Part shown: positions 42,840 through 51,393 of the stretch, piece by piece | Numbering within the stretch: position 1 is the first letter of the stretch | How the letters are laid out: every line of letters starts with the position of its first letter | Assembly: GCA_040544425.1 (NCBI GenBank) | Contig: JBEONO010000019.1 | Location: 1-64,000 of the forward strand | DNA: 64,000 nt | Direction of reading: 5' to 3' | From: Solimicrobium sp040544425 | GTDB taxonomy: Bacteria; Pseudomonadota; Gammaproteobacteria; Burkholderiales; Burkholderiaceae_D | Made by a program: the position numbers and the translations under genes | The notes under the pieces: model-generated | What the model was told of the DNA's origin: nothing | What the model saw: the letters and a program-made list of their open reading frames with translations, nothing else | Database searches by the model: none

Positions 42840-44153
42840 ATGACACCGTCCGACCAATCCCACCTGGAAAAAGAAGCGCAACTTCAGCTGCGGATTGTCA
42901 ATCTCCAGACTCAGGTCGACAATCTTCAGACTGACGTCAAACTGAAAACGACCCAGCTGCACATTCTCGAGCAATTAAGAAAAGCCAATCAACATCTGGT
43001 GATCGCAGCCATGGATGCCCGAACCAGCCAGGCCAAGGCTGAAGCCGACAATGTGCGTCAGGAAGAATTTCTTTCGATGCTGGCGCACGAACTGCGCAAT
43101 CCGCTGGCACCGATTGTATTGGCGACTGAACTGATCGGAAAGCTCACCGATTCGAATCCGGCATTACCGGCGCTGCACGGCATCATTGACCGCCAGCTAA
43201 ATCAGCTCAACCATCTGGTCGATGACCTGCTGGATGCGTCGCGTATAAGTACCGGGAAAATCACCCTGCAACGCGGCACCTGGAGTCTGTACGAAATTCT
43301 CGAGCCAGCTCTGGAAGTGAGCAAATCGTATTTTGAAAAACGCCATCAGGATTTGCATATCGAAATGCCGAAACTGGGGATTGTGATCAACGGCGATCAA
43401 CCGCGGTTAACCCAGGTTTTTTCAAACCTGTTGATTAACGCCTCAAAATTTACCCCCGAGTTTGGCAATATCTCGATGTCAGTCAGCAGGCTGGCCGGCT
43501 TCGCAGCGATTTCAATCAGCGATAACGGGATCGGCATTCCGCAGAACATGCAACAGAAAATCTTCGAGCTGTTCATCCAGGGTTTTCAGACCAAAAACCG
43601 ACCGCAAGGCGGCCTGGGCATCGGGCTGGCACTGGCCAAGGCAATCGTGGAATTGCACGACGGTTCGATGCATGTGTACAGTCCGGGGATTGGTCTGGGC
43701 AGTGAATTTATTGTTCAGATTCCGATTGCCGAACATGTCGCGCTGTTGAAAACCGTCGCGCATACCGATGTCCTGACCAGCAAAAAATTGAATATCCTGC
43801 TGATCGAAGACGAGAGCGATACCAGTACCGTGTTGGGGAATGTGTTGACGCAGGAAGGTCACCGCGTTGTTGCCGTGACCGATGGCATGGCGGGATTGAC
43901 GATGGCAATGAGCGACGATTTCGATGTGCTGATCTGTGATATTGGCCTGCCCGACATGACCGGCTACGAACTGATCGAACGACTGCGACGTCAATTGAGT
44001 CGACCCATCCCGGTTTTGATCGCATTGAGCGGTTATAATCAGTCCGCCACGGAATTGACCGAGCATGAATTTGATCACTACCTGGTAAAACCCATCAAGT
44101 CGCCTATGCTGCTGGATATTCTTTCATCGTTAACAGCGGCACATAAATTATGA
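42840..44153 (+). CDS. Hybrid sensor histidine kinase with C-terminal receiver
   Basis: Soluble kinase of 437 residues: a coiled-coil start (about 8-70), HisKA with His 83 (SMLAHELRNPL), HATPase (LLINASKFT, DNGIGI, GLGIGLALAKAIV) and a C-terminal receiver (ILLIEDESDTS, Asp in LICDIGLPD, Lys in HYLVKPIKS). No input domain other than the coiled coil is seen, so the signal may come from a partner. The ATGA overlap at 44150 couples it to the next gene, and the KaiC-like ATPase ends the operon. Confidence 0.9.
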   Translation: MTPSDQSHLEKEAQLQLRIVNLQTQVDNLQTDVKLKTTQLHILEQLRKANQHLVIAAMDARTSQAKAEADNVRQEEFLSMLAHELRNPLAPIVLATELIGKLTDSNPALPALHGIIDRQLNQLNHLVDDLLDASRISTGKITLQRGTWSLYEILEPALEVSKSYFEKRHQDLHIEMPKLGIVINGDQPRLTQVFSNLLINASKFTPEFGNISMSVSRLAGFAAISISDNGIGIPQNMQQKIFELFIQGFQTKNRPQGGLGIGLALAKAIVELHDGSMHVYSPGIGLGSEFIVQIPIAEHVALLKTVAHTDVLTSKKLNILLIEDESDTSTVLGNVLTQEGHRVVAVTDGMAGLTMAMSDDFDVLICDIGLPDMTGYELIERLRRQLSRPIPVLIALSGYNQSATELTEHEFDHYLVKPIKSPMLLDILSSLTAAHKL

Positions 44154-44566
44154 CGATTCCCAATCCCGAGCTACACACCATCATCAGAAGGGCTGTATCC
44201 AGACGTCCGGACTTTTTACTGGATGATGCACTATTGCTGTGGCAACGTCTGTCGGTGGAGCTGGTGCCGATTATTGGCGATGGTGGATTTGATTCACTGT
44301 ATGTGCGCAGTCTGAACGTATGCAGTCAAAAATATGCGTGGATTCTCGTCAAGGGGATCATGCAATCGAAACATGCTTCCTTTCTTGAATTTATCGCGAT
44401 GTTGAAAGATCGTGATGCAGCAGAAGCCACCGAAGCAATTGCGAGCCTGCTGATTATATTCACGGATATCTTGGCCACCTTGATTGGCATCTCATTAACG
44501 ACCAGAATCTTGCGCTCTGCCTGGGGGGATGATTCCTTTGATTTACCTGTACCGGAGCAACAATAA
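44150..44566 (+). CDS. Conserved-looking protein between kinase and KaiC (unknown)
   Basis: 138 residues, no family recognised. It begins PNPELHTIIRRAVSRRP and has several hydrophobic helical stretches (SLLIIFTDILATLIGISL near residue 100-120). It overlaps the kinase by ATGA and the KaiC gene by one base (TAATG), so it should be made in proportion to both. A link or regulatory subunit between kinase and KaiC is a reasonable guess, without sequence evidence. Confidence 0.6.
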   Translation: MTIPNPELHTIIRRAVSRRPDFLLDDALLLWQRLSVELVPIIGDGGFDSLYVRSLNVCSQKYAWILVKGIMQSKHASFLEFIAMLKDRDAAEATEAIASLLIIFTDILATLIGISLTTRILRSAWGDDSFDLPVPEQQ

Positions 44567-46017
44567 TGAATGATAAAGTCACGATCTCCCGGCTCGCCAC
44601 CGGTGTTGTCGGATTGGACGATCTGCTGGGCGGAGGCCTGCCTGAGTTTTCGTTTAATTTAATTGCCGGTACGCCGGGCAGTGGCAAGACGACGCTCGCG
44701 CATCAAATCATGTTTGCCCTGGCCAACCCGGATCGGCGTGCTCTGTTTTTTACCGTGCTTGGCGAACCGCCGATTAAAATGCTGCGCTATCAGCAGCAGT
44801 TTCCTTTTTTCGATATCAATAAAATCAACAACTCGATCAAATTCGTGAATCTGGCTGCCGATATGCTGGAAGGGGATTTTGATGGCGTCTTGAAGCGTAT
44901 TCTGAGCGAAGTACAAAGTTTTTCACCCAGTCTGATTTTTGTTGATTCATTTCGTTCGGTCATTCATTCCACAAAAAACAAGGAAAAGGGCGTCTCGAGT
45001 CTGACCCAGTTCGTCCAGGAACTGGGCATGCAGCTGACCAGCTGGCAGGCGACCACCTTTTTAATTGGCGAATATCTGGTGCCCGAAGAAGAATCGAGCC
45101 CGGTATTTACGGTGGCCGACGGCATTATCTGGATGTCGCAGATGGTGCATCGCGACGCCATGGTCAGGAAAATCCAGGTTGTGAAAATGCGCGGACAGGC
45201 GCAAAGCGTGGGTATTCACACGTTTCGGATCAATGCTCGCGGACTGGAAATTTTCCCGCGCGCCGTCATCAATGCGAGCGCCCAGAATCTGCCCTCACTG
45301 TCCGGTGATCAACGTTTATCGATGGGCATCCCCGTCCTGGACGAGATGATGCATGGTGGTCTGCCAGCCGGTTATTCGATGCTGGTGGTTGGGCCGTCCG
45401 GCTCAGGAAAATCTGTTCTGGCCACCCAGTTTTTGGCAGAAAGCTTAAAGCTTGGCGAACCTGGCGTGGTTGCCGCATTTGAAAAAAGTCCGAATCAGCT
45501 GTTGAGTCATCAGTTAAATGCCATGGTTGACAGCGGTGCAGTTGGCCTGATCAATACCCGGACCCTGGATTTGTCGATCGACGAAATTTTGCATGACATG
45601 GTGTGCATGATTAATGCCAAGAAAGCGAAACGTGTGGTGATCGATTCGCTGTCCGGATTTGAGCTGGCGCTGGCGCCGGTATTTCGCGAAGACTTCCGGG
45701 AAGCGCTGTATCGCATGGTCGCGGTGTTGACCGGTATGGGCGTGACGGTCTTGATGACCGCCGAACTGGAAGATCAATATTCGATGTTGCGCTTCAGTTC
45801 TTACGGCAACGCGTTCCTGGCTGATTCGATTCTGATGCAGCGCTATGTGGAGATTGCCGGGCAGTTGCGACGTGTGATGTCGGTGGTCAAAATTCGCGGC
45901 AGCGGGCACAGCAAGGATATACGGTTTTATGAAGTTGGCAAGGACCAGATCATCATTGGCGAACCGTTGACCGCCTATAAAGGGATTTTGTCGGGGCAGT
46001 TGTCTGCGAATGACTGA
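44566..46017 (+). CDS. KaiC-like double-domain ATPase
   Basis: Two RecA-like KaiC domains, each with a Walker A: GTPGSGKT (35-42) and GPSGSGKS (276-283). The length of 483 residues is close to cyanobacterial KaiC. Judging against the remembered Synechococcus sequence, the segment equivalent to the phosphorylation sites reads GNAFLAD, so Ser431 and Thr432 become Ala and Phe, and autophosphorylation at those sites is not expected. No kaiA or kaiB is nearby. It is more likely a signalling ATPase of the kinase operon than a clock. Confidence 0.85.
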   Translation: MNDKVTISRLATGVVGLDDLLGGGLPEFSFNLIAGTPGSGKTTLAHQIMFALANPDRRALFFTVLGEPPIKMLRYQQQFPFFDINKINNSIKFVNLAADMLEGDFDGVLKRILSEVQSFSPSLIFVDSFRSVIHSTKNKEKGVSSLTQFVQELGMQLTSWQATTFLIGEYLVPEEESSPVFTVADGIIWMSQMVHRDAMVRKIQVVKMRGQAQSVGIHTFRINARGLEIFPRAVINASAQNLPSLSGDQRLSMGIPVLDEMMHGGLPAGYSMLVVGPSGSGKSVLATQFLAESLKLGEPGVVAAFEKSPNQLLSHQLNAMVDSGAVGLINTRTLDLSIDEILHDMVCMINAKKAKRVVIDSLSGFELALAPVFREDFREALYRMVAVLTGMGVTVLMTAELEDQYSMLRFSSYGNAFLADSILMQRYVEIAGQLRRVMSVVKIRGSGHSKDIRFYEVGKDQIIIGEPLTAYKGILSGQLSAND

Positions 46018-46058
46018 ATAGGTTCTTAGACTCCTAAATATCCCCGTCTTGGAAACTC

Positions 46059-46153
46059 GTCGTTCCCGCGGCCTTAGGCGGGAACCCAGCGGCGTATGCA
46101 CTGGCAGGCAAAACAAACGACGCCAGGTTCCCGCCTAAGGCCGCGGGAACGAC
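46059..46153. repeat. Palindromic dispersed element, copy 2 (short form)
   Basis: Inverted arms of 28 bp, perfect at 46059-46086 and 46126-46153, bound a 39-bp centre. The outer 21 bp of each arm match copy 1 (16877-17061) except for one base. It lacks the internal palindromes of copy 1. It lies between the KaiC gene and the DJ-1/PfpI gene, 42 bp after the KaiC stop, where the hairpin could also end transcription. Confidence 0.88.
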
Positions 46154-46208
46154 GGGGTCGCCTAGACGGGGTCGCCGAGACGGGGTCGCCGAGACGGGGT
46201 CGCCGAGA
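46153..46208. repeat. Four 14-bp tandem repeats beside copy 2
   Basis: Units cggggtcgcc[t/g]aga at 46153, 46167, 46181 and 46195, ending in cggcg as in copy 1. The array is always on the same side of the palindrome, so element and array move or expand as one. The rest of this intergenic region (46209-46383) contains nothing else recognised. Confidence 0.9.
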
Positions 46209-46383
46209 CGGCGTTGATGGGTCGTCCGAACCGCCGTTGTATCGGATCTCCCCCTCCAAATCCCTCCGCTCTGTACGCTGCCGTACCGAGCAAAAAGAAT
46301 TTCCCGTGTAAAAGTAGTTGATCGCTGTAGCGCTATACTTATTACAGTACCGATCACCCTCCACCTACTTGCAAGGACATTCC

Positions 46384-47061
46384 ATGAACATCTTGATGAT
46401 ACTCACCTCCCACGACAAACTCGGCGACACTGGCGCCAAAACCGGATTCTGGCTGGAAGAATTCGCCGCCCCGTACTACGCTTTTCAAAAAGCTGGTGCA
46501 ACCATCACGCTCGCTTCGCCGCTCGGTGGTCAACCACCGCTCGACCCAAAAAGCGATGACCCGACCGCACAGACTGCCTCAACCATCCGCTTCAAAGCCG
46601 ATACGGCAGCACAGGCGGTATTGGCCCACACCCATTTGTTGAGCGAGATTACCGCCAGCGATTACGATGCAGTGTTTTATCCGGGTGGCCACGGTCCACT
46701 GTGGGATCTGGCTGAAGACCAGACATCCATATCCTTGATTGAAGCGATGATCAAAGCAGGCAAACCAGTCGTGGCGGTGTGTCATGCACCGGGCGTGCTG
46801 CGTCACGTTAAAAATCCGGATGGCTCACCGCTGGTCAAAGGCAAAGCCGTCACCGGTTTCACCAACACCGAAGAAGAGGCAGTCGGATTAACCAAGATCG
46901 TGCCGTTTCTGGTGGAAGACATGCTCGTCCAGCACGGCGCCAAATACAGCAAGCTTGCTGACTGGGCGCCCTATGTCGTGACCGACGGTTTGCTGATCAC
47001 CGGACAAAATCCGGCCTCTTCCGAACCGGCAGCCGAGGCTCTGGTACATATGCTGTCCTGA
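46384..47061 (+). CDS. DJ-1/PfpI-family protein (glyoxalase III/chaperone-like)
   Basis: The nucleophile Cys lies in VAVCHAPG and the upstream YPGGHGPLWDL matches the class-I glutamine-amidotransferase-like DJ-1/PfpI fold. Related proteins act as glyoxalases, deglycases or chaperones (HchA). 225 residues, with an AAGGA site seven bases before ATG 46384. The in-frame extension to 46318 lacks a ribosome site. Confidence 0.87.
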   Translation: MNILMILTSHDKLGDTGAKTGFWLEEFAAPYYAFQKAGATITLASPLGGQPPLDPKSDDPTAQTASTIRFKADTAAQAVLAHTHLLSEITASDYDAVFYPGGHGPLWDLAEDQTSISLIEAMIKAGKPVVAVCHAPGVLRHVKNPDGSPLVKGKAVTGFTNTEEEAVGLTKIVPFLVEDMLVQHGAKYSKLADWAPYVVTDGLLITGQNPASSEPAAEALVHMLS

Positions 47062-47077
47062 GCAAGGCACGCCAGCC

Positions 47078-48205
47078 ATGACGACAAACATCCAGCATAT
47101 CAAGCCAGCCGCCATTGACCAGAGCGTGCCACAAACTCTGGGGCTCTCCGGAGCCTGGACAGTTTACGGAATGGGTAAAATTTCATCCCAGCTGCAGGAC
47201 GGAAAAATCATTTTCGGTCCTGGGCTGGTGATGAAAGCTGCGGGCATCACTGAACTCGATTCAGTCGGTGCCTGGGCGATCAGCAAGCTGTTGCAGGGGC
47301 AGGGTGGGGCGACGCAGTTGCAGGATTTGCGGCCTGAATTTTCTCATCTGCTGGCCGAAGTCGACCGGCAGCATTTGTCAGGTTCGCATCCGGCATCATC
47401 CCTGCCAGCGCAATCGATGCTGGAGCGGATCGGTCGCGGTACTGAATCGACCTGGGAAAATATTATCGGTCTGCTGGGTTTTGTCGGCATGGTTGCCAGC
47501 AGTCTGTTCAAATGTATTCGCAAACCGGCGCTGCTGCGCGCACGCTCCATTCTGTTCAACATCCGCATTGCCGGGATCGACGCCTTGCCGATTGTCGGCC
47601 TGCTCAGTTTTCTGCTGGGGATTGTGATCGCCTATCAGAGTTCCAACCAGCTGAGGCAATATGGCGCCAACATCCTGGTGGTTGATCTGATCGGCCTGTC
47701 GATGCTGCGTGAATTCGCGCCGCTGATGACGGCAATCATCGTTGCCGGTCGGTCCGGATCAGCCTATGCCGCGCAAATCGGCACGATGGCGGTGACCGAA
47801 GAAATTGACGCCATGCGCACGCTGGGTATCGAGCCGCAGCAAATGCTGGTAGTACCAAAACTGATTGCCCTGATTATCACCTTGCCCTTGCTGACCGTGT
47901 TTGCCGATGTGCTGGGCGTGTTCGGCGGCATGGTGATGGCAAAAGCCACGCTCGGTGTCGGCTTTCCGGAATTTTTGGAACGGTTTACCAAGGCGGTCAA
48001 TATGTCGGCCTATCTGATGGGAATCGGCAAGGCTGCCGTGTTCGCCGCCATTATCGCCGTGGTCGGCTGCTATGAAGGATTTCGCGCCAGCGGCGGGCCC
48101 GACAGTATCGGTCGCCAAACCACCCGCAGTGTGGTGGAAGGCATTTTTCTGGTCATTGTGATTGATGCCCTGTTCTCCGTCATTTTCAGTGCACTGGGTC
48201 TGTAA
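47078..48205 (+). CDS. mlaE: MlaE-type ABC transporter permease with STAS-like N-terminus
   Basis: About 110 residues of a STAS-like domain (SGAWTVYGMGK, LVMKAAGITELDSVGAW, the role MlaB plays as a separate protein) precede a MlaE permease with about five membrane helices (ILFNIRIAGIDALPIVGLLS, GRSGSAYAAQIGTMAVTEEI, GSDSIGRQTTRSVV-type end). It should sit in the inner membrane and move phospholipid. The next gene starts one base after its stop. Confidence 0.87.
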   Translation: MTTNIQHIKPAAIDQSVPQTLGLSGAWTVYGMGKISSQLQDGKIIFGPGLVMKAAGITELDSVGAWAISKLLQGQGGATQLQDLRPEFSHLLAEVDRQHLSGSHPASSLPAQSMLERIGRGTESTWENIIGLLGFVGMVASSLFKCIRKPALLRARSILFNIRIAGIDALPIVGLLSFLLGIVIAYQSSNQLRQYGANILVVDLIGLSMLREFAPLMTAIIVAGRSGSAYAAQIGTMAVTEEIDAMRTLGIEPQQMLVVPKLIALIITLPLLTVFADVLGVFGGMVMAKATLGVGFPEFLERFTKAVNMSAYLMGIGKAAVFAAIIAVVGCYEGFRASGGPDSIGRQTTRSVVEGIFLVIVIDALFSVIFSALGL

Positions 48206-48206
48206 T

Positions 48207-49043
48207 ATGGAATATCAAACTAAATCCGGGATTGTTGAACTGACTGATGTCTGTACCAGTTTCGGCGCCCACGTGGTTCATTCGGGTGTCAGCCTGCAGG
48301 TGCACAAAGCAGAAATTTTTGCCTTGATTGGTGGCAGCGGTTCCGGAAAATCGACTTTATTGCGCGAAATGATCATGCTGCAAAATCCCGATTCCGGCAC
48401 GATTTCGGTGCTCGGCAAACAGCTCGACAGTCTGAATGAACAGCAAGCCACCGACCTGCGCAAACGCTGGGGCGTCATGTTTCAGCACGGCGGCCTGTTC
48501 GGCTCGCTGACGGTACGACAAAATATTGGCCTGCCGCTGCGTGAACACACTGACCTGAATCCGGCATTGATTGATGAAATTGCCGAGTGGAAGCTCGGCA
48601 TGATAGGACTGAACAGTGCCGTGGGCGATCAGTATCCGTCTGAACTGAGCGGCGGCATGTTGAAGCGCGCTTCGCTGGCACGCGCACTGGCACTCGATCC
48701 TGAACTGCTGTTTCTGGATGAGCCGACTGCGGGTCTCGACCCGCAAAGCGCCACTGAAATCGACGCGCTGATTACCAAACTGCGCGACGAAAGCGGCCTG
48801 ACCATCGTCATGGTCACCCATGATCTGGATACTTTATGGCAGATCTCAGATCGCGCCGCCGTGCTGGCCAAGGGCAAGGTGCAGGCGATTGGCTCGATGC
48901 TGGAATTGTCAGCCAGTGCCGATCCGGCTATCAGAATATTTTTTGACGGACCGCGCGGCCGGGCGGCGCAGGATCAGGAACAACGTGTCCTCAATGCAGA
49001 CTCAGACACACCAAACGGGAGCCCCTCATCGAAACCAAAGTAA
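48207..49043 (+). CDS. mlaF: MlaF-type ABC transporter ATPase
   Basis: Walker A GGSGSGKST, signature LSGGMLKRASLARAL and Walker B LLFLDEPTAGLDP, in 278 residues. It energises the MlaE permease for intermembrane lipid traffic. The C-terminal about 30 residues are charged and extended. The ATG at 48207 follows the mlaE stop by one base. Confidence 0.92.
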   Translation: MEYQTKSGIVELTDVCTSFGAHVVHSGVSLQVHKAEIFALIGGSGSGKSTLLREMIMLQNPDSGTISVLGKQLDSLNEQQATDLRKRWGVMFQHGGLFGSLTVRQNIGLPLREHTDLNPALIDEIAEWKLGMIGLNSAVGDQYPSELSGGMLKRASLARALALDPELLFLDEPTAGLDPQSATEIDALITKLRDESGLTIVMVTHDLDTLWQISDRAAVLAKGKVQAIGSMLELSASADPAIRIFFDGPRGRAAQDQEQRVLNADSDTPNGSPSSKPK

Positions 49044-49996
49044 ACTACCCGCTGGTCGGCGGCTTCGTGCTGATCATGTCCGTTGTGCTGATTACCGGCA
49101 TCTTGTGGCTGGCCTCCGGCGGCGCCCTGAAAACCCAGTACGACCTCTATCTGGCGATTGAAGATGAGTCGGTTGCGGGACTGAATGTCAATGCGCCGGT
49201 CAAATACAACGGCGTTGACGTTGGCAAGGTGCGCAAGATTCAACTCGATCCGAATAATCCTGACCGGGTCAACTTGACCTTTGCGATTGCTCACAATACC
49301 CCGATCCGCAGCGATACGGTGGCGGTGCTGAATACCCAGGGCCTGACCGGCATCGCCTACGTGGAACTGAGCAGTAGCTCACACAATGCGCACGATACAC
49401 ACAATGCGCCCCTGCTGCAGAAAACGCCCGGTTACGACTACCCGGTGATCCGCACCAAACCGTCACTGGGCGCGCGACTGGAAAATGTTCTGACCACCGT
49501 GCTGGCCAGTCTGGACGGCACCTCGAAGCATATCAATGCGATCCTGAGCGACCAGAATCAGGAAAACTTCAAAGCCACGCTGGCCGATATGGCGACCATC
49601 TCCCACACCATCGCCCAGCACAAGGAAGATATCGCACAGGGTCTGCACGGTGCCAACCAGACCATGGCAAATAGCGCGCGACTGACTGCAAAAGCGCAGC
49701 CGGTGCTGGAGCAGATCGGACAAAGTGCCGACTCGATCAATGCCATGGGCAAAGAGGTCAGCAAGACCAGCATCAGCGCCGCCAAATCATTGAATGCACT
49801 GGGTTCCGGTGTGCAGGGCGTTGCCGACGTGACCCTGCCGGAACTGGATCGACTGATCAGTGAACTGAACGTGTTATCGGCCTCGATGCGACGCCTTTCT
49901 GAACAAACCGAACGTAGCCCCAACAGTCTGCTGTTTGGCATCCATCCGGTACCGGACGGTCCCGGAGAAACCCCACTACCTGTGAACAAACCATGA
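49028..49996 (+). CDS. MCE-family (MlaD/PqiB-like) periplasmic lipid-binding protein
   Basis: One N-terminal membrane helix (about 10-31) followed by a single MCE domain (about 45-120, YLAIEDESVAGLNVNAPVKY, NGVDVGKV) and a long helical tail. The conserved start ETKVNYPLVGGFV would be lost with the GTG at 49067, so the ATC at 49028, with GGGAG six bases upstream, is the likely initiation codon; no ATG, GTG or TTG lies between them in frame. It overlaps mlaF by 16 bp. The protein shuttles lipid between MlaE/F and an outer membrane partner. Confidence 0.75.
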   Translation: METKVNYPLVGGFVLIMSVVLITGILWLASGGALKTQYDLYLAIEDESVAGLNVNAPVKYNGVDVGKVRKIQLDPNNPDRVNLTFAIAHNTPIRSDTVAVLNTQGLTGIAYVELSSSSHNAHDTHNAPLLQKTPGYDYPVIRTKPSLGARLENVLTTVLASLDGTSKHINAILSDQNQENFKATLADMATISHTIAQHKEDIAQGLHGANQTMANSARLTAKAQPVLEQIGQSADSINAMGKEVSKTSISAAKSLNALGSGVQGVADVTLPELDRLISELNVLSASMRRLSEQTERSPNSLLFGIHPVPDGPGETPLPVNKP

Positions 49997-50667
49997 ACAT
50001 GTCTGTCGATTCCACCGCCATCAGGCGCGTTCTGACCAGTATTCTGTGCCTGATGCTGGCGGCCTGCAGCTCACTGCGCCCGGCTGAAACGGCACCCCTG
50101 ACCCTGTATTCTCTGGACTCCCCGAAGGTGCTCTCGCAACCGGCACCGGATCATGCGCCCACACTGCTGGTCAACCCGCCACTGGCTGCGCCTGGTTTTG
50201 ACAGTCAGCACATTGTGTACACCCGGGTGGCGCATCAACTGGAATATTTTGCGCGCAGCCAATGGATAGACACGCCGGCGCGCATGCTCGCGCCGATGAT
50301 TGTTGATGTGCTGGCTGCGAACGGGTCGTTCCAGGCCGTCGCACCAGCAACCAGCGCTGCGGCGGGCGATTTACGCCTGACCAGTGAAATCGTCAGACTG
50401 GAACATGATTTCACGACGCCAGCTGGCCAGTTGCGGTTTACGCTGCGCGCCACCGTGCTGGACAATGCCACTCGCAAGGTGCTGGCCTGGCGCGAATTTG
50501 ATGAGGTCGTGGTCCCGGACAGTGGCTCGGCCTACGACGGCATTGTTGCGGCCAATCGTGCAGTACAACTGGGGCTGAAAGACTTGAGCGGCTTTTGCGC
50601 TGACGTGGTGCAGCAGTGGCAAAGCACCAGGAAGGTTGAGCAAGTGGATGTCAGTCTCAAAAAATGA
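49993..50667 (+). CDS. ABC-type transport auxiliary lipoprotein (PqiC-like)
   Basis: A lipobox, MLAACSS (Cys 25), follows a hydrophobic leader. The rest resembles the ABC_trans_aux/PqiC fold (TLYSLDSPKV, IVYTRVAHQLEYFARSQWID, TPAGQLRFTLRATVLD). Such lipoproteins sit in the outer membrane and close the MCE lipid pathway. It overlaps the MCE gene by ATGA, giving the four-gene operon MlaE-MlaF-MCE-lipoprotein. Confidence 0.85.
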   Translation: MNMSVDSTAIRRVLTSILCLMLAACSSLRPAETAPLTLYSLDSPKVLSQPAPDHAPTLLVNPPLAAPGFDSQHIVYTRVAHQLEYFARSQWIDTPARMLAPMIVDVLAANGSFQAVAPATSAAAGDLRLTSEIVRLEHDFTTPAGQLRFTLRATVLDNATRKVLAWREFDEVVVPDSGSAYDGIVAANRAVQLGLKDLSGFCADVVQQWQSTRKVEQVDVSLKK

Positions 50668-50804
50668 CACACCAGTGTTGTGAGTGCCATCGTTATGTGC
50701 TGAAACGAACAGAAAGGGCAGGCTGGATCGGAAATAATCGGGTCATCTGAACAAAACGACCATACCGGTTCAATTTCTTCAAGCTTCTTTCTGAAAGAAT
50801 CATC

Positions 50805-51374
50805 GTGAATAACTTATTTAAAAACGGCTCGGCAATGCAGTCCAGCAATGTCATTGACTCAATGCGAGAGCGACGCGCCACCCGGGCGCTGCAACAGGAA
50901 AAAATGGACCGTTCCCTGATTACCGAATTAATGGATGCGGCGATTCATGGCATCCAGTCTGTTGAAGATCCCTTGTGGATGTTTGTTGTGATTCAGGACG
51001 AGCGGATTCTGAAACGCATCTGTCATGAGGCGAACGCTGAAATCACCGGCAACGATGAGGATAACCGCATGCATTACACCGAAGCTGATGGTGGCACCAA
51101 GACCTTGATCGCCATCTGCGGCAAGCCGGTCAATCATCTCAGCCTGTCCGGCGGCTGGCAGACCGGCCGCAATCTGATGGTTGCTGCGGCTGCGCGCGGG
51201 CTGGATTCAACGATCTTTCGGCAATCGGTAACGATTCTGAACCGACCTGAATGGAAACGGGAATTGCTGCTGTCCGCCGATATGGATGTGATCGTCCCAA
51301 TTATGTTAAGTCAGCCACCGATCGGCAATGCTGCGCACCGGCATGCTGAAATCATTTCGTGGAATGGCAAATAA
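50805..51374 (+). CDS. Nitroreductase-family protein
   Basis: Resembles NAD(P)H nitroreductases with FMN (MRERRATRALQQEKMD, WMFVVIQDERILKRI, GGWQTGRNLMVAAAARGL). It is a short version at 189 residues. The start is a GTG at 50805; an ATG follows at 50835. Substrate not predictable. It stands alone, 137 bp after the transporter operon. Confidence 0.75.
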   Translation: MNNLFKNGSAMQSSNVIDSMRERRATRALQQEKMDRSLITELMDAAIHGIQSVEDPLWMFVVIQDERILKRICHEANAEITGNDEDNRMHYTEADGGTKTLIAICGKPVNHLSLSGGWQTGRNLMVAAAARGLDSTIFRQSVTILNRPEWKRELLLSADMDVIVPIMLSQPPIGNAAHRHAEIISWNGK

Positions 51375-51393
51375 ATATTTTGCACCAGCACTT

